NCBI GenBank assembly: GCA_035342095.1
Contig: DAOQWL010000009.1
Span: 31,108-95,107 of the forward strand
Source: PLanc-01 sp035342095
GTDB lineage: Bacteria; Planctomycetota; Phycisphaerae; Sedimentisphaerales; Anaerobacaceae
Direction: 5' to 3'
DNA: 64,000 bases
The notes under the pieces are model-generated. The model did not search any database. It was not told the origin of the DNA and worked only from the letters and a program-made list of their open reading frames with translations. Shown piece after piece: positions 32,878 through 41,744 of the stretch (the first letter of the stretch is position 1; every line of letters starts with the position of its first letter). A program made the translations under genes and the position numbers.

Positions 32878-35013
32878 ATGTCGGTCGTGATGGATCGCCC
32901 CGTGGCAACGTTTCTCACCATTCGCAAGCGCAACGGACGACACGTCCCCTTCGACGCGAACAAGATCACCGGCGCGATCCTGAAGGCGGGTCAGGCAACC
33001 GGAGAATTCGACGAGTCCATCGCCCGCAAGCTGACTCTGCGCGTGCTCGCGATGGCGCAGGTGTCCCTGGCGGACGAGGTGCCGACCGTCGAGCGGATTC
33101 AGGATATCGTCGAGGAAGCCCTGCTGGCCTCCCCGTTCAAACGGACTGCCAAGGCCTACATCCTCTACCGCGACCAGCACGCGCGAATCCGCGAGATGGT
33201 CGAAAAGGCGGACCTCGACCTGGTGGATCAGTACCTCGACGGGCTCGACTGGCAGGTCAAAGAGAACAGCAACATGAACTACTCGCTGCAAGGGTTGAAC
33301 AACTACATCTCCAGCGAGGTCAGCCGGGTCTACTGGCTCAATCGGCTGTACTCGCCCGAGGTCCGCGAGGCCCACCTCAGCGGCGATTTTCACATCCACG
33401 ACCTGGGACTGCTCTCGGTGTACTGCGTGGGCTGGGACCTGCACGACCTGCTGCTCACCGGCTTCTGCGGCGCGCCGGGCAAGGTGGAGAGCCGTCCCGC
33501 CCGACACTTCCGCACGGCGCTGGGCCAGGTCGCCAATTTCTTCTACACACTGCAGGGCGAGGCCGCGGGCGCGCAGGCATTCTCCAGTCTCGACACCCTC
33601 CTGGCGCCGTTCATCTGGCGCGACGGCCTGTCCTATCCCGAGGTCAAGCAGGCGATTCAGGAGTTCATCTTCAATCTGAACGTCGCGACACGGGTCGGGT
33701 TCCAGACGCCGTTCACGAATGTGACGCTGGACCTGACGCCCCCTGCGACGCTGGCGCATCAGCCTGCGATCATCGGCGGCGCGCCCATCGACAGATGCTA
33801 CGGCGAGTTCCGCGAGCAGATGGTCATGTTCGATCGCGCCTTCATGGAAGTTCTTGCGGAAGGCGACGCGAAGGGACGGGTCTTCACCTTCCCGATCCCG
33901 ACGATCAACATCACGCGGGACTTCGATTGGGACGATCCGCAACTCCAGCCGCTGTGGGAAGCGACCGCTCGCTACGGCATTCCGTATTTTGCCAATTTCG
34001 TCAATTCCGAACTGTCGCCGGACGATGCGCGTTCGATGTGCTGTCGCCTGAGGCTCGACGTCTCGGAGCTGCGTCGTCGCGGCGGCGGACTGTTCGGCGC
34101 CAACCCGCTCACCGGCTCGGTTGGCGTGGTCACGATGAACCTGCCTCGCCTGGGCCATCTGGCAAGCGACGAAGCCGATTTCCTCTCGCGGCTCGACCAT
34201 CTGATGCACCTGGCGAGGACGAGTCTGGAGGCCAAGCGAAAAGTCCTGGAGTCGTTCACCGACAGGGGTCTGTATCCGTACACGAAGCACTATCTGCGTT
34301 CGGTGAAGCAGGCCCGCGGCACGTACTGGGACAATCACTTCTCGACGATTGGACTGGTGGGGATGAACGAGGCCTGCCGCAATCTCTTCGGTTGCGGCGT
34401 CGGCGACCCGGCCGGTCGCAGCTTCGCGCTGCGGGTCCTCGACTTCATGCGGACCCGCCTGGAGGAATTCCAGAAGCAGACCGGACATCAGTACAATCTC
34501 GAAGCCACCCCGGCCGAAGGGACCTGCTACCGGCTTGCCAGTATCGACAAGCGGCGCTACCCCGACATTGAGGTCGCGAATGAGAGCGACGTTGTCGGCG
34601 GCGCCAAGCCCTTCTACACGAACTCCTCGCACCTCCCGGTCAACTACAGCAGCGACCCGTTCGAGGTCCTGGATTTGCAGGACGATCTGCAATGCCGCTA
34701 CACCGGCGGCACCGTCCTGCACTTCTACCTGGGCGAGGCGGTCGCCGATCCCGAGGTGGTCAAGTCGTTCGTGCGTACGGTGTGCGACAGGCGCCGCCTG
34801 CCGTACTTCACGCTGACGCCGACTTTTTCCATCTGCCCCGAGCATGGATATCTGCGGGGGGAACAGACCGTGTGCCCGAACTGCGGGCGTGAGACGGAGG
34901 TCTACTCGCGGGTCGTCGGCTATCTGCGTCCCGTCGTGCAATGGAACGACGGCAAGCAGGCCGAATTTCGTACGCGAAAACCCTTCCTGGTGGAGGCCGG
35001 CACATGGAAATAG
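32878..35013 (+). CDS. nrdD: anaerobic (class III) ribonucleoside-triphosphate reductase
   Basis: 711 residues from ATG 32878, which has AAAGGA eight bases upstream and places the N-terminus just before the ATP-cone (FLTIRKRNGRHVPFDANKIT). Upstream in-frame ATGs at 32773 and 32857 are less likely. The glycyl-radical catalytic domain follows, with a C-terminal zinc site Cys653, Cys666 and Cys669 in CPEHG...CPNCG. The radical glycine is expected at Gly681 in RVVGYL. It reduces NTPs to dNTPs without oxygen or B12 after activation by NrdG, whose gene overlaps it by 10 bases. Under the cobalamin riboswitch. Implies an anaerobic or facultative lifestyle and a second, B12-dependent reductase elsewhere (inference). 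Confidence 0.95.
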   Translation: MSVVMDRPVATFLTIRKRNGRHVPFDANKITGAILKAGQATGEFDESIARKLTLRVLAMAQVSLADEVPTVERIQDIVEEALLASPFKRTAKAYILYRDQHARIREMVEKADLDLVDQYLDGLDWQVKENSNMNYSLQGLNNYISSEVSRVYWLNRLYSPEVREAHLSGDFHIHDLGLLSVYCVGWDLHDLLLTGFCGAPGKVESRPARHFRTALGQVANFFYTLQGEAAGAQAFSSLDTLLAPFIWRDGLSYPEVKQAIQEFIFNLNVATRVGFQTPFTNVTLDLTPPATLAHQPAIIGGAPIDRCYGEFREQMVMFDRAFMEVLAEGDAKGRVFTFPIPTINITRDFDWDDPQLQPLWEATARYGIPYFANFVNSELSPDDARSMCCRLRLDVSELRRRGGGLFGANPLTGSVGVVTMNLPRLGHLASDEADFLSRLDHLMHLARTSLEAKRKVLESFTDRGLYPYTKHYLRSVKQARGTYWDNHFSTIGLVGMNEACRNLFGCGVGDPAGRSFALRVLDFMRTRLEEFQKQTGHQYNLEATPAEGTCYRLASIDKRRYPDIEVANESDVVGGAKPFYTNSSHLPVNYSSDPFEVLDLQDDLQCRYTGGTVLHFYLGEAVADPEVVKSFVRTVCDRRRLPYFTLTPTFSICPEHGYLRGEQTVCPNCGRETEVYSRVVGYLRPVVQWNDGKQAEFRTRKPFLVEAGTWK

Positions 35014-35669
35014 GAGGCTTCCTGCCGTTTTCGTTGTGCGACTTCCCCTCGCATCAGGCGGCGGTGGTGTTCGCGCAGGGGTGCAACTTCCGCTGTCCGT
35101 TTTGCCACAACGGCCCACTCCTTGCCATGACAGGCGGTTCGGTCCCCCAACCGGATGTCCTGGAGCGTCTTGCCCGACGGCGTGGTTTGCTCGAAGGCGT
35201 GGTCGTCAGCGGAGGCGAGCCGTGCCTGCAGGCGGATCTCGCGGAGTTCTGCGCGTCCGTCAAGGCCCTGGGCTTCCTGGTGAAGCTCGACACGAACGGC
35301 AGTCGGCCCTCTGTGCTCCGGGAGTTGCTGGCCCAGGGGCTGATCGATTACGTGGCCATGGACGTCAAGGCCCCGCCGCATCTGTATGCGACGTTGGCCG
35401 GCGCGGAGGTCGATTGGCGCACCATCGAAGAGAGCATAGGCGTTCTGGCGGCCTGCAGCGTCCCGCACCACTTCCGCACGACCGTCGTCCCCTCGCTGCT
35501 GTCCGAGGAGGATCTGGAGGAAATCGTGAGCCTCCTGCCGGCGCACGCGAAGCATGTCCGCCAGAAGTTCCGTGCCGACCTGGCATGCGATCCCGCTCTG
35601 CGAGCATCGGCAGGGCACACGAAGACATCAAGAGCACAGGAAGGAGCTGTCCATGTCCATTCGGCCTGA
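35004..35669 (+). CDS. nrdG: anaerobic ribonucleotide reductase activating protein (radical SAM)
   Basis: 221 residues from ATG 35004, with GGAGG seven bases before and a start inside the last codons of nrdD. The radical-SAM cluster motif is Cys27, Cys31, Cys34 in GCNFRCPFCHN. VVSGGEPCLQADL and KLDTNGSRPSVL are typical of this family. It cleaves S-adenosylmethionine to install the glycyl radical on NrdD. The C-terminal tail (KTSRAQEGAVHVHSA) runs 17 bases into the dcd frame, so all three genes are likely translated in series. Confidence 0.93.
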   Translation: MEIGGFLPFSLCDFPSHQAAVVFAQGCNFRCPFCHNGPLLAMTGGSVPQPDVLERLARRRGLLEGVVVSGGEPCLQADLAEFCASVKALGFLVKLDTNGSRPSVLRELLAQGLIDYVAMDVKAPPHLYATLAGAEVDWRTIEESIGVLAACSVPHHFRTTVVPSLLSEEDLEEIVSLLPAHAKHVRQKFRADLACDPALRASAGHTKTSRAQEGAVHVHSA

Positions 35670-36219
35670 TACCTGGATTATTCGCATGGCCCGTGAGCAC
35701 AAGATGATCGATCCCTTCGAGGAGCGACAAGTGCGGACTCGCGACGGCGTGCCCGTGATCTCCTACGGGACCTCGTCCTATGGGTATGACGTGCGGGTGG
35801 ATCGCGTATTCCGCGTCTTCACCAACGTGTACGGAGCGGTAGTCGATCCGAAGGCCTTCGATCCGCAGGGCATGGTCGAGGTGGAGAGCGACGTGTGCCT
35901 GATCCCGCCGAACAGCTTCGCGCTGGCGTTGTCCGTCGAGCGGTTCCGCATCCCGAACAACGTGATGACGATCTGCGTGGGCAAATCGACGTATGCCCGG
36001 TGCGGAATCGTGGTCAACGTCACGCCGTTCGAGCCGGCTTGGGAAGGCCGGGCGGTCCTGGAGATCTCGAACACGACCCCGTTGCCGGCCAGGATTTACG
36101 CGAACGAAGGTCTCGCCCAGGTCCTGTTCTTCGAGTCGGACACGCCGTGCAGCGTGTCCTACGCGGACCGCGCCGGGAAGTACCAGAATCAGACGCAGAT
36201 CACTGTCCCGAGAATGTGA
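35653..36219 (+). CDS. dcd: dCTP deaminase
   Basis: 188 residues, ATG 35653 with AAGGAG seven bases upstream; the usual size for Dcd. ISYGTSSYGYDVRV, then GKSTYARCGI and NVTPFEPAWEGRAVLEISNT are family signatures; the catalytic Glu is expected in VLEISN. It converts dCTP to dUTP, feeding dTMP synthesis. Placement directly after nrdDG links deoxynucleotide production and pyrimidine balancing under the same B12 switch. Confidence 0.93.
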   Translation: MSIRPDTWIIRMAREHKMIDPFEERQVRTRDGVPVISYGTSSYGYDVRVDRVFRVFTNVYGAVVDPKAFDPQGMVEVESDVCLIPPNSFALALSVERFRIPNNVMTICVGKSTYARCGIVVNVTPFEPAWEGRAVLEISNTTPLPARIYANEGLAQVLFFESDTPCSVSYADRAGKYQNQTQITVPRM

Positions 36220-36262
36220 CGGGGCGGACGATACGGAGAGGATCGCTGTCGGTGTGCTCATC

Positions 36263-37228
36263 ATGAAGAAGAGAAGGAAGAGCGAGGTTTCTCGGGACGT
36301 GGGTCTGGAGATTGGCTTGATCCTGGCCCGGAACCTATTGAAGTCCAATCATCTCCATTATGGCTACTGGCCCGGCGGACTGGAGGTGCATTTCACCAAT
36401 CTGCGCACTGCTCAGGAGAACTACGCTTCGCTGCTACTGTCCCATGTCCCGCCGGGCGTCCGCAGAGTGTTGGACGTGGGGTGCGGCTCGGGGCAACTGG
36501 CCAAGATGCTGACTCATGCGGGATGTCACGTGGACTGTATTTCACCGAGTCCTTGTCTCAACGCCCAGGCGAGGTTGCTTCTGGGCGACGGATCTTGTGT
36601 GTTCGACGGTCTCTACGAGCAATTTGAAACGTCAAACCGGTATGATTTGATCTTGTTCAGCGAGAGTTTTCAATACGTCAATCCGGAACAGGCCGTCGAG
36701 AAGTCGTTGCGGCTGCTTGCCTCGCCGGGCTATTTGCTGATCTGCGATTTCTTCCGCAAGGATGTGCCCGGAAAGAGCCCCATCGGAGGCGGCCATATGC
36801 TGGACAAATTCTACAGGACGCTGGGGGCGCATCGCCTGGAGATCCTGGAAGACCTCGACCTGACTGGGGAGGTGGCTCCCACGCTGGATGTGGCGGATTG
36901 CTTGCTGCGGGACGTTCTGCATCCCACCATCCACCTAGGCGAGCGTCTGCTGAGCGACAGGCATCCTTTGGCGACGAGAATCCTGAAATGGTCGTTCCGC
37001 AGGCGAATCGACAAGCTTCATACGAAGTACTTCACCGGCGCCAGGACGGGTGAAGCGTTCAGAAAATACAAGTCCTATCGTCTGCTGCTGTGCCGCAAGG
37101 CAGGCGGGGAGCCGGTGCAGCCATCGGCGACGACTCATCCCGAGCGTCTTCCGTTCGACGCGATGGAGCCTGAGCCGCAACAACCGCAAATGCCCTCTCA
37201 CATACAGATTCTGGAGGATCGATCATGA
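36263..37228 (+). CDS. class I SAM-dependent methyltransferase, unknown substrate
   Basis: 321 residues from ATG 36263; a GTG at 36254 is an alternative since the Shine-Dalgarno near either is poor. Motif I is RVLDVGCGSGQLAKML, followed by HVDCISPSPCLNAQARLLLG and YDLILFSESFQYVNPEQAVE, as in UbiE/Coq5-type enzymes. The N-terminus HLHYGYWPGG resembles methyltransferases acting on small organic acceptors. Its TGA overlaps the metE ATG by four bases (ATGA), so it belongs to the operon. I do not know its substrate. Confidence 0.8.
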   Translation: MKKRRKSEVSRDVGLEIGLILARNLLKSNHLHYGYWPGGLEVHFTNLRTAQENYASLLLSHVPPGVRRVLDVGCGSGQLAKMLTHAGCHVDCISPSPCLNAQARLLLGDGSCVFDGLYEQFETSNRYDLILFSESFQYVNPEQAVEKSLRLLASPGYLLICDFFRKDVPGKSPIGGGHMLDKFYRTLGAHRLEILEDLDLTGEVAPTLDVADCLLRDVLHPTIHLGERLLSDRHPLATRILKWSFRRRIDKLHTKYFTGARTGEAFRKYKSYRLLLCRKAGGEPVQPSATTHPERLPFDAMEPEPQQPQMPSHIQILEDRS

Positions 37229-39504
37229 CCGTGAAGATAGCCAACCTCGGATTTCCCCGGATCGGGACGCACCGGCAGTTGAAGAAAGCCCTGGAGTCGT
37301 ACTGGTCAAACAAGCTGACCCTGATGGAACTGCGCGACGCCGCCCGGGCGATCCGCAAACTGAACTGGACGCTGCAACGCGAGTTGGGCGTGGATGTCAT
37401 CCCGAGCAACGACTTCTCGTTCTACGACCATGTTCTCGACACATCGGTCATGCTCGGCGCGATCCCGGCCCGGTTCCGGCATGCAGGCGGCCCGATGGAC
37501 CTGGGCACCTATTTCGCCATGGCTCGCGGCGCCGAAGCGGTCAAGGCGATGGAGATGACCAAGTGGTTTGACACAAACTATCACTACATTGTCCCCGAGT
37601 TGGAGGCCGGCCAGCAGTTCTGCCTGGCGTCGACCAAGGTGGTCGATGAATTCGTCGAAGCCAAAGAACTCGGGGTCACGACCCGTCCGGTGCTCCTGGG
37701 ACCGGTGTCCTTCCTGCGTCTGAGCAAGGCCCGGACTGCCGGCCTGGAACCGCTGTCGCTACTGGATCGGGTTCTGCCGGTCTATGCGTCGGTTCTGGGC
37801 CGCCTGGCGGCCGCGGGCGTCAGCTCGGTCCAGATCGACGAGCCGGTCCTGACGCTCGATCGGGACAGAACGGCGGCCGCAGGGTACGTCCGTGCGTACG
37901 AGACGCTGGCCTCCGCGGCGGGCCGGATATCGATCTGTCTGGCGACGTACTTCGGGCCTTTGGGGGAGAATCTCGACCTGGCGATGAAGCTCCCGGTGGC
38001 GTGCGTTCATCTGGACCTCATGAGAGGGCCCGAGCAACTGAAGGACGCCCTGGTCCGCGTGCCCGACGACAAGTCGCTCTCGCTGGGCGTCGTGAACGGG
38101 CGAAACGTCTGGAGGGGCCGTTTCCTCGATGTCCTTCCGGGCCTGGAGGAGGCCTTGCAGGTCCTGGGACCCGACCGGCTGATCCTGGCGCCGTCGTGTT
38201 CGCTGCTGCACTGTCCCGTGGACCTGAAGGCCGAGTCGGACTTGCCCGAGGAGGTTCGCGGCCGCCTGGCCTTCGCCCTGCAGAAGCTGGAGGAATTGTC
38301 CGTTCTGAGAACGGCTCTGACGCTCGGTCGGGAGGCCGTCCGCCCGGCCCTCGACGAGAACGAAGCTCTGTTCGAACGAATCGCCCAGTCGGCTGGTATC
38401 CACAATCCGCAGGTGCAGGCCCGCATGGAAGGGTTGTCGCCCGCGATGTTTGCTCGCAGAAGTCCTTTCAAGGACCGGCTCGTTCGTCAGCAGGAGAGTC
38501 TGAACCTGCCGATGCTCCCCACAACGACCATCGGGTCGTTTCCCCAGACGCCGGCCATCCGCCAGGCGCGCCTGGCGTTCAAGCAGGGAACCATGAGTCA
38601 GAAGCAATATGACGCGGAGATGGGCCGGCAGATCAAGCAGACGATCGGTATCCAGGAACAGATCGGGCTCGACGTGCTCGTCCATGGCGAGCCGGAACGC
38701 AACGACATGGTCGAGTATTTCGGCGAGATGCTCGACGGATTTGCCTTCACCCGCAACGGCTGGGTCCAGAGCTATGGCTCCCGCTGCGTCAAACCGCCCA
38801 TCATCTACGGCGACGTCAGCCGGCCGAAGCCCATGACCGTTCGATGGATTCGCTACGCCCAGTCGCTCACCGCCAAACCCGTCAAAGGCATGCTAACCGG
38901 ACCGATCACGATTCTGCAGTGGTCCTTCGTGCGGGAGGACTGTCCCCGGCGGGACACGGCATTCCAGATCGCTCTGGCCATACGGGACGAGGTGGCGGAC
39001 CTGGAGGCCGCGGGAACCAGGATCATTCAGATCGATGAACCTGCCCTGCGCGAGGGTCTGCCGCTGCGAAGGGACGACTGGCCGGAGTATCTCGACTGGG
39101 CGGTCGGGGCGTTTCGCCTGGCCACCAGTGGCGTCGCCGACGCCACGCAGATCCATACCCACATGTGTTACGGCGATTTCAACGACATCATCGAGGCCAT
39201 CGCAGCTCTGGATGCCGACGTGATCTCCATCGAGGCTGCACGTTCCGGCGTGGAACTGCTGAATGCCTTTGTGGAGTTCGATTATCCCAATCACATCGGG
39301 CCGGGCGTCTACGACATCCATAGCCCGCGTGTGCCCTCGGTCGAGGAGATCGTGGAGGCCATCACGCAGCAGACGACGGTCCTGGACGTCGGGCAACTGT
39401 GGGTGAACCCCGACTGCGGCCTCAAGACCCGTCAATGGGACGAAGTCAAGCCGGCACTGGCGAACATGGTGACTGCCGCCCGGCGGGTCCGTGCACAAAC
39501 GTGA
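37225..39504 (+). CDS. metE: cobalamin-independent methionine synthase
   Basis: 759 residues, ATG 37225 with GGAGG upstream, close to the usual length of about 750. The N-terminal half starts IANLGFPRIGTHRQLKKALE and the C-terminal half starts LPTTTIGSFPQTPAIRQARL. The zinc ligands are visible: His646 and Cys648 in HTHMCYGDF, and Cys731 in NPDCGLKTR. It moves the methyl of 5-methyltetrahydrofolate (polyglutamate) to homocysteine. As the B12-free isozyme of MetH it is a classical target of cobalamin riboswitches. Here that control would come from the leader 4.7 kb upstream. Confidence 0.96.
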   Translation: MTVKIANLGFPRIGTHRQLKKALESYWSNKLTLMELRDAARAIRKLNWTLQRELGVDVIPSNDFSFYDHVLDTSVMLGAIPARFRHAGGPMDLGTYFAMARGAEAVKAMEMTKWFDTNYHYIVPELEAGQQFCLASTKVVDEFVEAKELGVTTRPVLLGPVSFLRLSKARTAGLEPLSLLDRVLPVYASVLGRLAAAGVSSVQIDEPVLTLDRDRTAAAGYVRAYETLASAAGRISICLATYFGPLGENLDLAMKLPVACVHLDLMRGPEQLKDALVRVPDDKSLSLGVVNGRNVWRGRFLDVLPGLEEALQVLGPDRLILAPSCSLLHCPVDLKAESDLPEEVRGRLAFALQKLEELSVLRTALTLGREAVRPALDENEALFERIAQSAGIHNPQVQARMEGLSPAMFARRSPFKDRLVRQQESLNLPMLPTTTIGSFPQTPAIRQARLAFKQGTMSQKQYDAEMGRQIKQTIGIQEQIGLDVLVHGEPERNDMVEYFGEMLDGFAFTRNGWVQSYGSRCVKPPIIYGDVSRPKPMTVRWIRYAQSLTAKPVKGMLTGPITILQWSFVREDCPRRDTAFQIALAIRDEVADLEAAGTRIIQIDEPALREGLPLRRDDWPEYLDWAVGAFRLATSGVADATQIHTHMCYGDFNDIIEAIAALDADVISIEAARSGVELLNAFVEFDYPNHIGPGVYDIHSPRVPSVEEIVEAITQQTTVLDVGQLWVNPDCGLKTRQWDEVKPALANMVTAARRVRAQT

Positions 39505-39644
39505 TGGAGCCGAGGCGGTTTCCAGCACGATTTCACAAATGGCCCGAAACTTTCCTGTGTCTGGCTCGTCTAACGAGGATAGGGGCGGCGGCTCGTATCT
39601 GCGCCGCCTCGGCTCGTACATGGGTTCAGGCACAGGAGTGGATG

Positions 39645-40382
39645 ATGACTGGTCAGGCTCGAAAGGGGCTGTTGGCGGAGTGGCGAAGCGGCGGTGTCCG
39701 CCAGGTGGGTCGCAGGCTGTGGCGCGACTGGCGGCTGACCGTGCTGTTCGTGGTCTTCGTGGTCGTGCCGATAAAATCCAGCCTGGCCGACTGGAACTGG
39801 GTCCCCACCGGCTCGATGAACCCCACCATCCTGGATGGCGACCTGATCTTCGTGAACAAACTGGCCTACGACCTGCGAATCCCGCTGACGCTGCACCGCT
39901 TGGCCCACTGGTCCGAGCCCGCACGGGGCGATATCGTGGTCTGCCTGTCGCCCGATGACGGCCAGCGCCTGGTCAAACGGGTCGTCGGCAAGCCGGGCGA
40001 TACCGTCGAGATGCGGCGCAACGTCCTGCTCTTGAACGGCCGGCCGCTCGATTACAGCGAAACGGACCTGAACTATGCCGAGCAGATACCCCAGGAACAT
40101 GCGGCCGGCAGTCGGTTCGCCATCGAGAAACTCGATGAAGCCGCCCACCCGGTGATGACCGTTCCTCGCGTCGCCGCGATGCGGGATTTCGGGCCGATTG
40201 CCGTGCCGGAGGGCCAGTATTTCCTCCTGGGCGACAACCGTGACCTCAGTCGCGATTCCCGCTACTTCGGCTTGGTCCCTCGCGAGTCCATCCTCGGCCG
40301 GGCTCGTGCGGTCCTGATCTCCTTCGACATCACCGACAAGTATCAACCCCGCATCGGCCGCTTCTTCACCGGTCTTGAGTAG
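39645..40382 (+). CDS. lepB: signal peptidase I
   Basis: 245 residues from ATG 39645, six bases after AGGAG; the ATG three bases earlier is too close. One membrane segment (31-48, LTVLFVVFVVVPIKSSLA). Catalytic Ser57 in PTGSMNPTI and Lys111 in RLVKRVVGKPGD; GDNRDLSRDSRYFG is the late conserved box. It cleaves signal peptides on the outer face of the inner membrane. It lies 140 bases after metE and could be read through, but a functional link is not evident. The many exported proteins in this window are possible clients. Confidence 0.93.
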   Translation: MTGQARKGLLAEWRSGGVRQVGRRLWRDWRLTVLFVVFVVVPIKSSLADWNWVPTGSMNPTILDGDLIFVNKLAYDLRIPLTLHRLAHWSEPARGDIVVCLSPDDGQRLVKRVVGKPGDTVEMRRNVLLLNGRPLDYSETDLNYAEQIPQEHAAGSRFAIEKLDEAAHPVMTVPRVAAMRDFGPIAVPEGQYFLLGDNRDLSRDSRYFGLVPRESILGRARAVLISFDITDKYQPRIGRFFTGLE

Positions 40383-40824
40383 TACGCCGTCCGCCCGAGA
40401 GTAGTGGGTGAAGCTCGCGGACGCGGTTTGGAGTTCCGCCTTCAGGCGGCTCAGGACCGCGTAAACGCGGAACTCCGAACAGGCCACCCGCCGGTGCGCC
40501 GGCCCACATTTCAAGACGTACGGCGTGACTCCGCTGGGGGCCGGCCCCCAGACCCCCGGCATTTCCCGCTTCGAGCCAGCAGCATGGAATGAAGGGCGAG
40601 CCGGGGACTGCCTATCCGCCGTAGTTGAGCAGTCTGCATAAGAATCTCGGGGTTATCAACACACCCTTATGAATCGCGGGCTTGCCATTCCGCCATGCTA
40701 TTGGTTCAATGCGCAAAATGCCGGGGTTTCAGGGGCAGTGCCCCTGAGATCGACAACCGATCTGCTGGCGGGATTGAGGCCTTTCGGCCTCAAAGGGTGG
40801 ATGCGCATTCACAGGGGAACGAAT
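40383..40824. other. intergenic region rich in hairpins, 442 bp
   Basis: Between lepB and the DUF2971 gene. It contains the repeat at 40427-40480, a perfect 18-bp palindrome CTGGGGGCCGGCCCCCAG (40534-40551), CAGGGGC/GCCCCTG (around 40728-40747) and TTGAGGCC/GGCCTCAA (40774-40793). No gene recognised. Confidence 0.7.
40427..40480. repeat. dispersed double-hairpin repeat, copy 4
   Basis: TTTGGAGTTCCGCCTTCAGG ... CGCGGAACTCCGAAC. Same family as 626-676, 7541-7593 and 9156-9210. It has the inner hairpins in the opposite order and lacks the outer GGAAAAAG arms seen inside genes. Confidence 0.85.
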
Positions 40825-41631
40825 ATGGCGGAATACAAAAGGGTAGTTGACAACCCACAGAGTCAAGCGGCTACCCCCCCCAAATTTCTCTATAAGTACC
40901 GTGCCTTCGACGAATGGACGCCCAGTATCTTCCAGAACAACGAACTGCACTTCTCATCCCCAGATGGTCTCAATGATCCATTCGACTCCGTCATCAGATT
41001 CATATGCGAGGGCTCAAAGCAACAGAGAAAGAAGATTTGGAGAGAGGAGATGGTCCACCACGTTCACGATTTGCCAAGGAAGAAAAGGCAACGGCTCGAA
41101 CGCGAACGGAACTTCATAGCAGGTCGCGGCGATGCTAAACACATTGATGCCATGAAACGCAACTTCTCGCGTCGCAATATGGGCGTGTTATGTCTGACTG
41201 AGAAGAAAGACGATATCCTGATGTGGTCACACTATGCCGACCATCATAAAGGCTTCTGTCTGGAATTCAAGACGGACGACGCCTTCTTCTCGGAAGTACT
41301 TCCCGTCAAGTACGCCTGTAACCTCCCGAGCGTGAACGTCCTCGCCAACGAGGACGAAGGTGTACATTCGCTCATCGAAGGCCGCTTGACCAAGGCGAAG
41401 GAATGGGCATACGAACACGAATGGAGGATTATTGACATCGAGAATGGCAGCGGAATTCGCCAGTTCCCAGCGAGAGTGTTGCGTGGTGTGATTCTGGGAT
41501 GCAGGATTGCTGCGGAGGACAAGTCTCGCGTGGTGGAATGGTGCAAGGCGAGACAACCCCGCCCTATTCTGTATCAGGCCGAGCAGAAGGAGGCTGAATT
41601 CGGTTTGGATATCGTAGAAGTGGAGTATTAG
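40825..41631 (+). CDS. DUF2971 family protein
   Basis: 268 residues from ATG 40825 (AGGGGA six bases upstream); a longer reading from 40669 passes through hairpin repeats and is unlikely. PPKFLYKYRAFDEWTP, NELHFSSPDGLNDPFDSV, GVLCLTEKKDDILMWSHYAD and HHKGFCLEF are the hallmarks of DUF2971. No biochemical role is established for the family. The base composition is clearly lower in G+C than its neighbours, codon use is less biased, and hairpin repeats lie immediately upstream. This suggests recent acquisition. No signal peptide, so cytoplasmic. Confidence 0.88.
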   Translation: MAEYKRVVDNPQSQAATPPKFLYKYRAFDEWTPSIFQNNELHFSSPDGLNDPFDSVIRFICEGSKQQRKKIWREEMVHHVHDLPRKKRQRLERERNFIAGRGDAKHIDAMKRNFSRRNMGVLCLTEKKDDILMWSHYADHHKGFCLEFKTDDAFFSEVLPVKYACNLPSVNVLANEDEGVHSLIEGRLTKAKEWAYEHEWRIIDIENGSGIRQFPARVLRGVILGCRIAAEDKSRVVEWCKARQPRPILYQAEQKEAEFGLDIVEVEY

Positions 41632-41744
41632 CCTCATGCCTCTGACCTCCATGGTGGAATCTGGACGCTCCTCTGTGTTTCTGTTAGATTGCTGTGGTCA
41701 AGGTATGGAATCTTGGGGTGTTTCATCGAAAGGAGGCCTGAACG

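Noticed and set aside
32548..35118. Minus-strand frame opposite nrdD
   Set aside because: It runs through the riboswitch and nrdD antisense; no features of its own.
40669..40824. Upstream extension of the DUF2971 protein by 52 residues
   Set aside because: The extension crosses hairpin repeats; a better Shine-Dalgarno precedes ATG 40825, which also fits the family's usual start.
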